From positions 25,224-89,223 of the forward strand of contig CAYPYW010000009.1 in NCBI GenBank assembly GCA_964415365.1: a stretch of DNA of 64,000 nt. The letters run 5' to 3'. The notes below the pieces were generated by a model. That model worked only from the letters and a program-made list of their open reading frames with translations, was not told where the DNA came from and did not search any database. Positions 36,204 through 44,443 of this stretch are shown here, piece by piece; positions within the stretch are counted from its first letter, which is position 1; each line of letters begins with the position of its first letter. The position numbers and the translations under genes are program-made. This DNA comes from Hydromicrobium sp964415365. GTDB taxonomy: Bacteria; Actinomycetota; Humimicrobiia; Humimicrobiales; Humimicrobiaceae.

Positions 36204-36977
36204 ATGGATAAAAATGTAAATTATGAATACTTATATGGGATTAATCCTGTTTATTCATTGCTAACAGTTAATGCGGGAAACAGAAAAATATATCAGATAC
36301 TGGTTAGTAAGAATAGAATAAAAGATTCAAGGGTAAACAATATTTTAACGGAAGCCGGAAAGAAAAATATAGAGATAGTGGAACTTGAGCCGGTGCGATT
36401 CAATAATATTTCCTTTGAAGATGTCAACTCTCAGGGTGTTTGTGCCAGAGTATCTCCGTATAATTACAACGACCTAAAGCAGTATTTGAATAAGGAAGTA
36501 AGCAATAAAAGCAAGCTAATTGTCCTTGATGGTGTTACCGATGTGGGAAATTTCGGATCAATAATAAGGAACTGCAATGCATTTGATTTTGATGGAATCA
36601 TCATACCCGAAAGAAGAAGTGTGGCTTTAAATGAAAGGGTCAGTAAGATTTCTGCAGGTGCTCTTGAAGAGGTCAGGATATTCAGGGTGGTAAATATCGT
36701 AAGAGCCCTGAAGGAATTGCAGGATAAGGGATTCTGGGTTTATGGAACGACAGTTGATGTGACTCCGGAGGTAAAATACCTTGGTGAAGTTGATTTCATA
36801 TTTCCCCTAGTGCTTGTTCTTGGGAGCGAGGATAGGGGAATAGGTAGATTGGTTGGTGAGAACTGTGATATTATGATTTCAATTAGACTCGCCGGTAGTA
36901 TGCAATCGCTGAACGTCTCTGTTGCCAGTGGAATTATTTTATATAAAGTGCAGGAGCAAGTTGAAAAGAAAAAATGA
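36204..36977 (+). CDS. rlmB: 23S rRNA 2'-O-ribose methyltransferase (TrmH/RlmB family)
   Basis: The 257-residue SPOUT methyltransferase has an N-terminal substrate-binding domain (YLYGINPVYSLL) and the knotted catalytic domain with VLDGVTDVGNFGSIIRNC (motif 1, with the catalytic Arg), LVLGSEDRGIGRLV (motif 2) and MQSLNVSVASGIILY (motif 3). RlmB methylates G2251 of 23S rRNA in E. coli; family members with other targets exist. It follows cysS, as in Bacillus, but the Mini-III RNase gene mrnC usually found between them is absent. Confidence 0.9.
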   Translation: MDKNVNYEYLYGINPVYSLLTVNAGNRKIYQILVSKNRIKDSRVNNILTEAGKKNIEIVELEPVRFNNISFEDVNSQGVCARVSPYNYNDLKQYLNKEVSNKSKLIVLDGVTDVGNFGSIIRNCNAFDFDGIIIPERRSVALNERVSKISAGALEEVRIFRVVNIVRALKELQDKGFWVYGTTVDVTPEVKYLGEVDFIFPLVLVLGSEDRGIGRLVGENCDIMISIRLAGSMQSLNVSVASGIILYKVQEQVEKKK

Positions 36978-37497
36978 CATTGAAGATTTAGTAATTGTGG
37001 ATGGACATAATTTCATATTTAATTTTTTTAAGGGCGGTAAGTTAAATAACGAAAAATTGACTTATTTAAGGGAAAAATTGATAACAGACCTTAACTGGTA
37101 TAAAAATCAAAAAAATTGTGACGTGATAGTTGTTTTTGATGCTAGAAATAGTGATAATCCGGCCAGGGGCGTTCAGATGGTCGATGATGTAAAAGTTATT
37201 TATTCCCGGAAAAATGAAACAGCTGATGATGTTATCGAAGAACTGGCTGGTATAGAAGCTGGCTATAAAAGGGTATTTGTAGTTACATCCGATTACCTGC
37301 AGCAGAAAGTAGTTTTCAGAAAGGATGTTTACCGGAAATCGAGCAGGGAATTTAACCTGGAAATAAAGGATTTGAAAAACAGGGTAAGAGAAAGAATAGC
37401 TCACTCCAGAGAGGATTCCGATAAAAGGTTTCATTCACTGGAAAGAAGGTTAAGCAACAAAGAGAGAAAAAAGTTATTGGAACTGCGTGAGAAGTAA
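36961..37497 (+). CDS. yacP: NYN-domain RNase-like protein (YacP/Rae1 family)
   Basis: From TTG 36961 the protein has about 178 residues. It has IVDGHNFIFNFF, VVFDARNSDNPARG, IYSRKNETADDVIEELAG and FVVTSDYLQQ, the acidic positions of a NYN (PIN-like) nuclease site. YacP (Rae1) in Bacillus cuts mRNA on the ribosome. AGGAG lies 4 nt before the TTG, within the end of rlmB, so the genes overlap by 17 nt. A longer frame from 36922 would overlap further and is less likely. The C-terminus is rich in Arg, Lys and Glu. Confidence 0.86.
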   Translation: MKRKNDIEDLVIVDGHNFIFNFFKGGKLNNEKLTYLREKLITDLNWYKNQKNCDVIVVFDARNSDNPARGVQMVDDVKVIYSRKNETADDVIEELAGIEAGYKRVFVVTSDYLQQKVVFRKDVYRKSSREFNLEIKDLKNRVRERIAHSREDSDKRFHSLERRLSNKERKKLLELREK

Positions 37498-37503
37498 GAT
37501 TAA

Positions 37504-38349
37504 ATGACCCTCCAAAAAATAATAAATAAGACTTATCTGTTTCCAATTCTTTTAATCATTTTTATTTGTTTACTTTGCGGTTGCGGTCTTTATTATGATT
37601 ATGAAGATACTAGCAGCACCTCTAGAACCGGTGGGGAAAGTGACGGTACCAGTGGCGGCATTCGGGTAAAGGAAGTGGTTGACGGTGATACCATAATCCT
37701 TTCAGATGGCAGCAGGTTAAGACTGATCGGGATTAATACTCCGGAGCATGGGATGTATTTTTTTGAAGAAGCCAGGGAAGTTCTGGAGGCAATAGTCCTG
37801 GATAGGGAAGTTGTTTTAGAAAAGGATATATCCGATACGGATAAATACGGACGGCTGTTAAGATATGTATACTCAGGGGACTTGTTTGTGAATCTGGAGA
37901 TGGTAAAAAGGGGATTTGCCAATGCATACACCTTTCCCCCCGATGTAAAATACACCGAAAAATTTCTGGAGGCGGAAAGATATGCGAGGGAAAATAACCT
38001 GGGTTTGTGGCTGAAATCGAAGGTGGGTATGGTAAAGATTGAGATAAACTACGATGCGCCGGGAAATGACAATATGAATTTAAATGATGAATATGTATTG
38101 ATAAAGAATTCAGGGGCTGACTCCATTGACATTGATAGCTGGACTGTGAAGGACAGCGCAACTAATATATACAGGTTTAAAAAATATCTCTTTGAATCCG
38201 GCTCCACTGTATATCTTTTTACAGGAAGCGGAAATGACGGGGAAGGTAAATTTTACTGGGATAGTCCCCAACCTATATGGAATAATGATAGTGACACTCT
38301 TTATCTAAGGGATAGAGAAGGCCTGCTCGTAGAGATTTATAATTATTAA
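37504..38349 (+). CDS. Secreted SNase-like nuclease with lamin-tail domain (lipoprotein)
   Basis: The 281-residue protein has a signal peptide ending in LLCGCG, so it may be lipidated, and then a Ser/Gly/Thr linker. The staphylococcal nuclease domain follows: VKEVVDGDTIIL, RLRLIGINTPE, DTDKYGRLLRYVY and LVNLEMVKRG-like pattern, with the catalytic Arg-Glu-Arg set present. The last 100 residues form a lamin-tail (LTD) domain, shown by NLNDEYVLIKNSGADSIDID, SWTVKD and the closing WNNDSDTLYLRD. It probably degrades DNA outside the cell. It converges on accC with a 4-nt overlap of the two stop regions. Confidence 0.88.
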   Translation: MTLQKIINKTYLFPILLIIFICLLCGCGLYYDYEDTSSTSRTGGESDGTSGGIRVKEVVDGDTIILSDGSRLRLIGINTPEHGMYFFEEAREVLEAIVLDREVVLEKDISDTDKYGRLLRYVYSGDLFVNLEMVKRGFANAYTFPPDVKYTEKFLEAERYARENNLGLWLKSKVGMVKIEINYDAPGNDNMNLNDEYVLIKNSGADSIDIDSWTVKDSATNIYRFKKYLFESGSTVYLFTGSGNDGEGKFYWDSPQPIWNNDSDTLYLRDREGLLVEIYNY

Positions 38350-39689
38350 AGCTTCATTTCTTCTTCAATGAAGTGGGTGTGAATATTTCCCGACACAAAG
38401 TTTTTGTTTGTTATGATCTTTTTGTAAAAAGGTATGGTAGTTTTAATTCCATCTATCTTAAACTCGTCCAGTGCTCTTTGCGATTTATGGATTGCTTCTT
38501 CTCTGGTACTGTCCCAGACTATGAGCTTGGCTATTAAGGAATCATAAAACGGCGATACCTCGCAATTTGGGTGTATAAAAGTATCCACTCTCACCCCGGG
38601 CCCGCCAGGTAAAAAAAGATCCTTTATTTTTCCGGGGCACGGCTTAAAATCATTATCCGGGTCTTCAGCATTGATCCTGAACTCTATGCAGTGTCCTCTT
38701 GGATTATATTCCTCCTTCAAATTATTAGACTTCTCACTGGAAGCTATCTTTATCTGTTCTTTAACAAGATCAATGCCGGTAACCATTTCGGTTACCGGAT
38801 GCTCTACCTGAATTCTGGTGTTTATTTCTATAAAGTAAAAATTCCCCTGTCCGTCTACCAGGAATTCTATAGTTCCCAGATTTTTATAATTTATTGCCCT
38901 GGCTGCTCTTACTGCAAATTCCCGCATAAGCCTTATAGTTCTTGGAGGCATATTTACGGCAGGCGCTTCTTCTATAAGTTTCTGATGCCTTCTCTGGATA
39001 GAACATTCTCTTTCTCCCACACATACAGTATTGCCGTAATTATCTGCAATAATCTGGAATTCGATATGTCTTGGTTTTGGAATATATTTTTCAATATAAA
39101 CTTCACTATTCCCAAAAGAAGATTCAGATTCGGATTTTGCCATCGGTAAATGGGCTATAAGGTCTTTTTTATCACTACAGATTCTCATACCTTTTCCACC
39201 GCCACCAAATGATGCTTTTATAATTACCGGATATCCCAGGCGCTTTCCCAGCTTCAGTGCTCTTTTTATATTGTCTACATTACCTGATGATCCAGGAATG
39301 ACCGGTATTTTATTTTGCTTCATGACATCTATGGCTCTGGATTTATTTCCGGCAAGCGAGATTGCTTCTGCCGGGGGCCCTATAAAAACGAGTTCATTTT
39401 GTAAGCAGGTATCTACAAATTTTGGGTTTTCTGCCAGAAATCCATAGCCGGGATGAATGGCATCACATCCGGTAACCTGTGCTGCGGAAATTATATTGTC
39501 TATATTAAGATAGCTTTTAGCTGGAGGAGGTGGACCGATGCAGATACTTTTATCCGAAAGTCTGGTATGGATGCAGTCCTTGTCTGCGGTTGAATATACT
39601 GAAACACTCTCTATACCCAGTTCTCTACAGGCTCTTATTATTCTTATTGCAATTTCTCCTCTGTTGGCTATAAGTATCCTTTTAAACAT
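38346..39689 (-). CDS. accC: Biotin carboxylase (AccC type)
   Basis: The 447-residue ATP-grasp enzyme starts with KRILIANRGEIAIRIIRACR and has DAIHPGYGFLAEN, the Gly-rich lid KASFGGGGKGMRIC, the catalytic GERECSIQRRHQKLIEEAPA and FIEINTRIQVEHPVTEM. It carboxylates biotin on a carrier domain using bicarbonate and ATP. It starts 4 nt after the stop of the carboxyltransferase-BCCP fusion, so it should act on that carrier. Length and motifs are those of a normal, probably active, biotin carboxylase. Confidence 0.94.
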   Translation of the reverse strand: MFKRILIANRGEIAIRIIRACRELGIESVSVYSTADKDCIHTRLSDKSICIGPPPPAKSYLNIDNIISAAQVTGCDAIHPGYGFLAENPKFVDTCLQNELVFIGPPAEAISLAGNKSRAIDVMKQNKIPVIPGSSGNVDNIKRALKLGKRLGYPVIIKASFGGGGKGMRICSDKKDLIAHLPMAKSESESSFGNSEVYIEKYIPKPRHIEFQIIADNYGNTVCVGERECSIQRRHQKLIEEAPAVNMPPRTIRLMREFAVRAARAINYKNLGTIEFLVDGQGNFYFIEINTRIQVEHPVTEMVTGIDLVKEQIKIASSEKSNNLKEEYNPRGHCIEFRINAEDPDNDFKPCPGKIKDLFLPGGPGVRVDTFIHPNCEVSPFYDSLIAKLIVWDSTREEAIHKSQRALDEFKIDGIKTTIPFYKKIITNKNFVSGNIHTHFIEEEMKL

Positions 39690-39693
39690 AAAA

Positions 39694-41550
39694 CTACTTT
39701 TTATCTTTCTTAATAACCATTAAAACCTCGTCGAATTCAACTGCTTCTTCGTTGGAGACCAGAGTATCTATTACCTGGCCGTCGCAGTCCGAGTTAATCT
39801 TATTCATAAGCTTCATAGCTTCTATTATACATAAAGTATCTCCCTTTTTGACTTTATCGCCGGTCTTTACGAACGGAGGAGAATCAGGGCTGGGGGCAGA
39901 ATAAAATGTACCCACGATTGGGGATTTTACCTCGATTATATCTTCGGGTTTCTTTTCTTTAGGCTGCTCCGACACTTTTTCTTTTATTCTATCCTGTTTT
40001 TCAACTCTATATTTCGGATTGTTTATTGATATCTTTACACCTTCTACTTCAAGTTTAATCTCTTCTATATTGCTGCTTTCGACAAGGCTTGTTATTTCCC
40101 TTATTTTCTTGACGTCAAGGTTTTGCAGTTTTGCCATTGGATCAGCTTTACTTTTCTTAAAAGCAATACCTGCCCTTGCCGTGCCAGTATCTTTTTCTAC
40201 CAGAGGTTCTTTATAGCCAGCCTTTTTTTTCTCAAGGAATTTTCTGGTTTTTTCCGGAAAAAAACAATAACTTAAAATATCCTCCTCTTTCTGGGAGAGA
40301 TTTTCAAGCTCACTTTTACACTTGGAGTAGATGTCTTCGACTTCCGGTTTGATCCCGGCTTTTTCTTCATCTGGGACGTTTTCCAGTACCCTGAGAATTT
40401 TTTTATCAACGTTCCGGGGGAGCTTTCCAAAATAACCACATATAAGCTTTTTTATCTCATCACACAGGATCTCCCATCTGTAATCCGAAATGACCGTATT
40501 AAGTATAGCCTGGCTTCCTATAATCTGACCTATGGGAGTTGCAAGCGACGGACTTCCTATCTCATTTTTGATAGTGAAAATTTCTTCCAGTACCGAATCC
40601 ATTGCTTCAGTTTCACCAATTTCCGAAAGCTGATGGCTGATGCTTGAGATAAGCCATTTCGGGAGCAGATTTTTACCGGTGTTGTTAACGATGAATCTGG
40701 TGGATAATAAATCCTGTTTTATGTATGGATAAATATTTCCTTTTATAATTTCACTTAACTGAACAACTTCAGGGTAGTTCAGGTTGTGAGAAATATCTGT
40801 ATCTTTGAGGCCTAAGATAAATGAAAATATAGTGGGATTATAATCACCATAGGATGAAGGCAGGAGACTTAGATCCACTCCATCACACCCATTTCGGCAA
40901 GCCTCAAAATAATTAAGTGTTTGGAGTCCCCTCAGGTTCGAAGCACTGAAAAAAAGGGGAATATTAATCTCACTGCTTAAGTCTTTAAAAAGTTCTGCTG
41001 CTTTTTTTGGGAATACCGTTGATTCGACGTCTTTTATGCATATACTGCTGCAGCCATAAATTTTTAGCTTTTTTGCAGTTTCTACATAAAAGCTGGTATT
41101 CTGTAGTTTGTCATATATTATAGTTCCCTGACAGGCAGCATTACTTTCTACAACTTCGGATACGGTATGTTTTAAATTGTCCAGATCATTTAAAGAGTCA
41201 TATATTCTGAATATATTGATCCCGTTTCTTACACACTGTTTTATAAATCTTTTTATAATATCGTTTGAATAAATTTCCAGTCCACCCAGGTTCCTGGCTC
41301 CGATTAGTATCTGGAGTGGAGTGGATGGAATTTTATTTTTGATATAGGAGATAACTTCCAGCGGAGTCATATCAAGACTACTTTCCAGAATTTTTTCAAA
41401 ACTTGAACCGCCCAGTACTTCCAGGCTGTCATATTTTATGCCATTAAGATGCTTTAGAATAACATCAAACATCTCTGTCTCTATGTATTCAGGATCCGTA
41501 TTCTGGAATATATCTCTTATAGTGATGTCGTTTATTTTTATCTTTCTCAT
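39694..41550 (-). CDS. Carboxyltransferase-like (OadA/PycB) protein fused to BCCP, metal ligands missing
   Basis: The 618-residue protein has an N-terminal TIM barrel related to the carboxyltransferases of pyruvate carboxylase and oxaloacetate decarboxylase (IRDIFQNTDPEY, LEVLGGSSFEKIL, INIFRIYDSLNDLDNLK). The normal HxHD metal motif appears as SASN (residues 202-205), so two metal-binding His are lost; D13 and K173 remain. After a linker comes a full AccB-like biotin domain with IIEAMKLMNKINSD, whose Lys is the biotin site. The carrier looks functional, the carboxyltransferase does not. bioY overlaps its start by 4 nt and accC follows 4 nt after. It may be a biotin carrier scaffold for a carboxylase completed elsewhere. 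Confidence 0.87.
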   Translation of the reverse strand: MRKIKINDITIRDIFQNTDPEYIETEMFDVILKHLNGIKYDSLEVLGGSSFEKILESSLDMTPLEVISYIKNKIPSTPLQILIGARNLGGLEIYSNDIIKRFIKQCVRNGINIFRIYDSLNDLDNLKHTVSEVVESNAACQGTIIYDKLQNTSFYVETAKKLKIYGCSSICIKDVESTVFPKKAAELFKDLSSEINIPLFFSASNLRGLQTLNYFEACRNGCDGVDLSLLPSSYGDYNPTIFSFILGLKDTDISHNLNYPEVVQLSEIIKGNIYPYIKQDLLSTRFIVNNTGKNLLPKWLISSISHQLSEIGETEAMDSVLEEIFTIKNEIGSPSLATPIGQIIGSQAILNTVISDYRWEILCDEIKKLICGYFGKLPRNVDKKILRVLENVPDEEKAGIKPEVEDIYSKCKSELENLSQKEEDILSYCFFPEKTRKFLEKKKAGYKEPLVEKDTGTARAGIAFKKSKADPMAKLQNLDVKKIREITSLVESSNIEEIKLEVEGVKISINNPKYRVEKQDRIKEKVSEQPKEKKPEDIIEVKSPIVGTFYSAPSPDSPPFVKTGDKVKKGDTLCIIEAMKLMNKINSDCDGQVIDTLVSNEEAVEFDEVLMVIKKDKK

Positions 41551-42182
41551 TTTTTGATTTTATTTAAGTTTACAACACTTACTGCCACCAGTATTTTTAT
41601 AAAATCTATAACCAGGAAAGGCTGTGTGCCCAATTTCCAGGTTTTAATCAGTGTATCTGAAATAGATCCGGCACCGGTCATACCATAAAAATAACTGAAA
41701 AGATATATAAATCCAAAAAGATGTATAAATATAACTCCAAATATACAGGAAACAAGACAGAAAAATAAATTGCTTAAAGAACCCCCATCCTTTTTTACTG
41801 AATTTTCATATATGTATCCAGTAACAAATGCAGCGGCTATAAATCCCAATATGTATCCAACTGTAGGTCCGGTAAGAAGAGCTGCACCATTTTTAAATCC
41901 ACTGAAAACCGGGAGCCCCATAAATCCCATTAGCACATATATAACCTGGCTGGCGAGGGCCCACCTGCTCCCCAGGAAAAGTCCCGAAAGTAGGACGGTT
42001 AAAACCTGTGTGGTTATGGGAACCGGAGTGAAAGGTAAATATACAGATGAATTGGCGGAGATTGCCATAAGGATTGCAAAGATCAGTGAAAATATAAGCT
42101 TTGTGGTGATGTCTGAGCTGTAGTATCCAGCTTTTGCCTCTGAATTTACTTCTGTGTTCCCCATATTGATCCCGTTTTTCAT
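41547..42182 (-). CDS. bioY: Biotin transporter BioY (ECF S component)
   Basis: The 211-residue membrane protein has about six transmembrane helices and the BioY pattern SSVYLPFTPVPITTQVLTVL, then GLFLGSRWALASQVIYVLMG, FMGLPVF and TGPTVGYILGFIAAAFV. It binds biotin and imports it with an ECF energy module, which is not in the window. A ribosome-binding AGGAG stands 6 nt before the ATG. It is the first gene of the bioY, carboxyltransferase-BCCP, accC operon, linking biotin supply to its use. Confidence 0.92.
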   Translation of the reverse strand: MKNGINMGNTEVNSEAKAGYYSSDITTKLIFSLIFAILMAISANSSVYLPFTPVPITTQVLTVLLSGLFLGSRWALASQVIYVLMGFMGLPVFSGFKNGAALLTGPTVGYILGFIAAAFVTGYIYENSVKKDGGSLSNLFFCLVSCIFGVIFIHLFGFIYLFSYFYGMTGAGSISDTLIKTWKLGTQPFLVIDFIKILVAVSVVNLNKIKK

Positions 42183-42363
42183 AAACCTCTCCTGTATAGC
42201 TTGATTTGATAATATATTTCAATATATTTGACTAACAGTATCCCATCTTAAAGAATATATATTACAGCTGTAAAGTTCTCTGGTTAAGACGCTTCGGTAT
42301 GTATAAAGTTTCACCGGTGGAAATTACCTGATAACCTGTTTACAATCAAGTAGTGTGAAACTA

Positions 42364-42391
42364 TTGGATTATACGGCCGTCTTCTTATAAA
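42364..42391 (+). promoter_or_regulatory. Possible promoter of the acyl-CoA dehydrogenase operon
   Basis: TTGGAT at 42364-42369 and TATAAA at 42386-42391 are separated by 16 nt. The predicted start is about 50 nt before the dehydrogenase ATG, which has a GGTGGAGG ribosome-binding site. Both hexamers deviate slightly from consensus. Confidence 0.42.
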
Positions 42392-42449
42392 GTGGTTTTA
42401 TAGAATGATTTTTTGATAAGTCGTATAAAAAGGATTAGGTGGAGGATTT

Positions 42450-43601
42450 ATGAGATACCTTTTGACTGATGAACAGAAGATGATTGTAGATATTTGCAGG
42501 CAGATTGTTGCTGAAAGAATAATTCCAGTGAGAGCGGAATTGGACGAGCAGGGAACATTTCCATGGGAAATAATAAAAGAGATTGGGGAAAGCGACCTTT
42601 TCAGGATATTCATTCCGGAAGAATATGAAGGCATGGGTACAGGTATTTTTGAGGTGTGTCTTGCTACGGAAGAGTTAAGCAGAGGGGATCTCAGCGTGGC
42701 TACTTCTTATGCAGCATCGGGTCTGGGCCTTATACCATTACTTGTAGCAGGAAGCGAGGAACAGAAGAAAAAATACCTCCCACAGCTTGCAAGTGGCAGT
42801 AAACTTGCAGCCTTCGGGCTTACCGAGGCTGAAGCGGGGAGTGACGTCGGAAGTATTAGAACAACCGCAAAAAAGGATGGTGACTACTATATTTTAAACG
42901 GGACCAAGCAGTGGATAACAAACGGCGGCGAAGCGGACATCTATACCATTTTTGCTGTAACAAACCCTCAGAAGGGAGTGAGGGGAGCAAGCGCTATAAT
43001 TGTTGAAAAAGGAACGCCCGGCTTTGAATTCGGAAAGAAGGAAAATAAACTGGGCATAAGAGCCTCCGCTACAAGGGAGCTTATATTTACAGACTGTAAG
43101 GTTCCCAAAGAAAACCTTCTGGGCGGCGAAGGAATGGGCTTTATCATAGCTATGAAAACATTTGACCAGTCAAGGCCGGCTGTGGGCGCACAGGCGGTTG
43201 GAGTTGCGCAGGGAGCTCTGGAGGAAGCTTTAAGTTATTCTAGAGTAAGAAAACAATTTGGAACTGCCATATCTTCCTTTCAGGCAATTCAGCATATGCT
43301 TGCCGATATGGAAACAAATGTTGAAGCTGCAAGGGCTCTTGTTTACTATGCTGCAAGAGTAATAGACAGTGGTGAAAAAAATGTTACCAGACTATCCTCA
43401 ATGGCAAAACTCTTTGCGTCGGATATGGCAATGAAAGTTACAATTGATGCTGTTCAGATACTGGGTGGCTATGGCTTTATGAAGGAATATCCTGTAGAGA
43501 AGATGATGAGGGATGCAAAGATAACACAGATCTATGAAGGGACCAATCAGATAATGAGGAACATAATTGCTCTGGATATGATAAAAAGAGGAGTGCTCTG
43601 A
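42450..43601 (+). CDS. Acyl-CoA dehydrogenase
   Basis: The 383-residue flavoprotein has the family order: helical N-domain (LTDEQKMIVDICRQIV), FGLTEAEAGSDVGSIRTTA (FAD and substrate loop), NGTKQWITNGGEADIYTIFA, SRVRKQFGTAISSFQAIQHM and near the end QILGGYGFMKEYPVEKMMRD, then QIYEGTNQIMRN, where the Glu is the catalytic base of butyryl-CoA-type enzymes. It is followed by etfB and etfA, so it is a Bcd- or CarC-like reductase or dehydrogenase paired with an electron-transferring flavoprotein. The acyl substrate is not determined. Confidence 0.92.
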   Translation: MRYLLTDEQKMIVDICRQIVAERIIPVRAELDEQGTFPWEIIKEIGESDLFRIFIPEEYEGMGTGIFEVCLATEELSRGDLSVATSYAASGLGLIPLLVAGSEEQKKKYLPQLASGSKLAAFGLTEAEAGSDVGSIRTTAKKDGDYYILNGTKQWITNGGEADIYTIFAVTNPQKGVRGASAIIVEKGTPGFEFGKKENKLGIRASATRELIFTDCKVPKENLLGGEGMGFIIAMKTFDQSRPAVGAQAVGVAQGALEEALSYSRVRKQFGTAISSFQAIQHMLADMETNVEAARALVYYAARVIDSGEKNVTRLSSMAKLFASDMAMKVTIDAVQILGGYGFMKEYPVEKMMRDAKITQIYEGTNQIMRNIIALDMIKRGVL

Positions 43602-43620
43602 TTTTTTGTTTTATGGGTAG

Positions 43621-44424
43621 GTGATCCAAATAAAAATTGCGGTATGTATAAAGCAGGTACCCGGTACCACTGAAATTAAAATTGATTCCCAGACCAATAC
43701 CCTGGTAAGGGAAGGGGTTGAAAATATAATAAACCCGTTTGACTCCTACGCGATTGAGGAGGGAGTAAGGTTAAAGGAAAGATTGAATGATGAAGAAGTA
43801 GAAATAATTACCCTTACAATGGGTCCCCCACAATCTGTAGAGATACTAAAGGAAGCTATATCTGTAGGAGTGGACAGTGCTATCCTTCTTTCGGACAGGG
43901 CATTTGCAGGTGCAGATACCTGGGCTACTGCTACTACTCTGGCTAAGGCTATAGATAAAATAGAAGACTGCAGGCTGATTATTCTTGGCAAACAAACCCT
44001 TGACGGCGATACCGGCCAGGTGGGGCCGGAGCTGGCACAGAAGATGAGCATACCCTTTATAGGCTATGTAAGCAGTATTCTTGAAATCAGTAAAAGTAAA
44101 GTGAAAGTTAAAAGGCTTATGGAAGATAGATATGAAACTTTTGAGATAAATCTTCCCGCAGCTATATCAGTAATCAAAGATATAAATGTCCCAAGAGTTC
44201 CTTCACTGCGAGGGAAGATGAAAGCAAAAAACACAGTTATACCAGTATGGGATGCAAAAGAATTGGGAGCAGATGAAGAGGAGGTAGGCCTTTCTGGTTC
44301 CTATACACAAGTGGTAAAGATTTTTACCCCTCAAGTAAAACATGAGACAAAAGTGATCGAGGGCACCACAGAAGAGCAGGTGGAGCAGTTATATAAAGTT
44401 TTAAAGGAATTAAATGTAGTGTAA
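43621..44424 (+). CDS. etfB: Electron transfer flavoprotein beta subunit
   Basis: The 267-residue protein has AVCIKQVPGTTEIKID, NPFDSYAIEEGVRLKE, LTMGPPQSVEILKEAISVGV and LGKQTLDGDTGQVGPELAQK, all typical of EtfB. In bifurcating ETFs the NAD-oxidising FAD sits in this subunit. Start is GTG 43621, 19 nt after the dehydrogenase. With etfA it passes electrons to or from the acyl-CoA dehydrogenase. Confidence 0.93.
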   Translation: MIQIKIAVCIKQVPGTTEIKIDSQTNTLVREGVENIINPFDSYAIEEGVRLKERLNDEEVEIITLTMGPPQSVEILKEAISVGVDSAILLSDRAFAGADTWATATTLAKAIDKIEDCRLIILGKQTLDGDTGQVGPELAQKMSIPFIGYVSSILEISKSKVKVKRLMEDRYETFEINLPAAISVIKDINVPRVPSLRGKMKAKNTVIPVWDAKELGADEEEVGLSGSYTQVVKIFTPQVKHETKVIEGTTEEQVEQLYKVLKELNVV

Positions 44425-44443
44425 ATCAGGGAGTTGATATTTT

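Noticed and set aside
42183..42449. A BirA operator before bioY
   Set aside because: TGTTTACAA resembles one half-site, but no matching second half at the usual 14-15 nt spacing is present.
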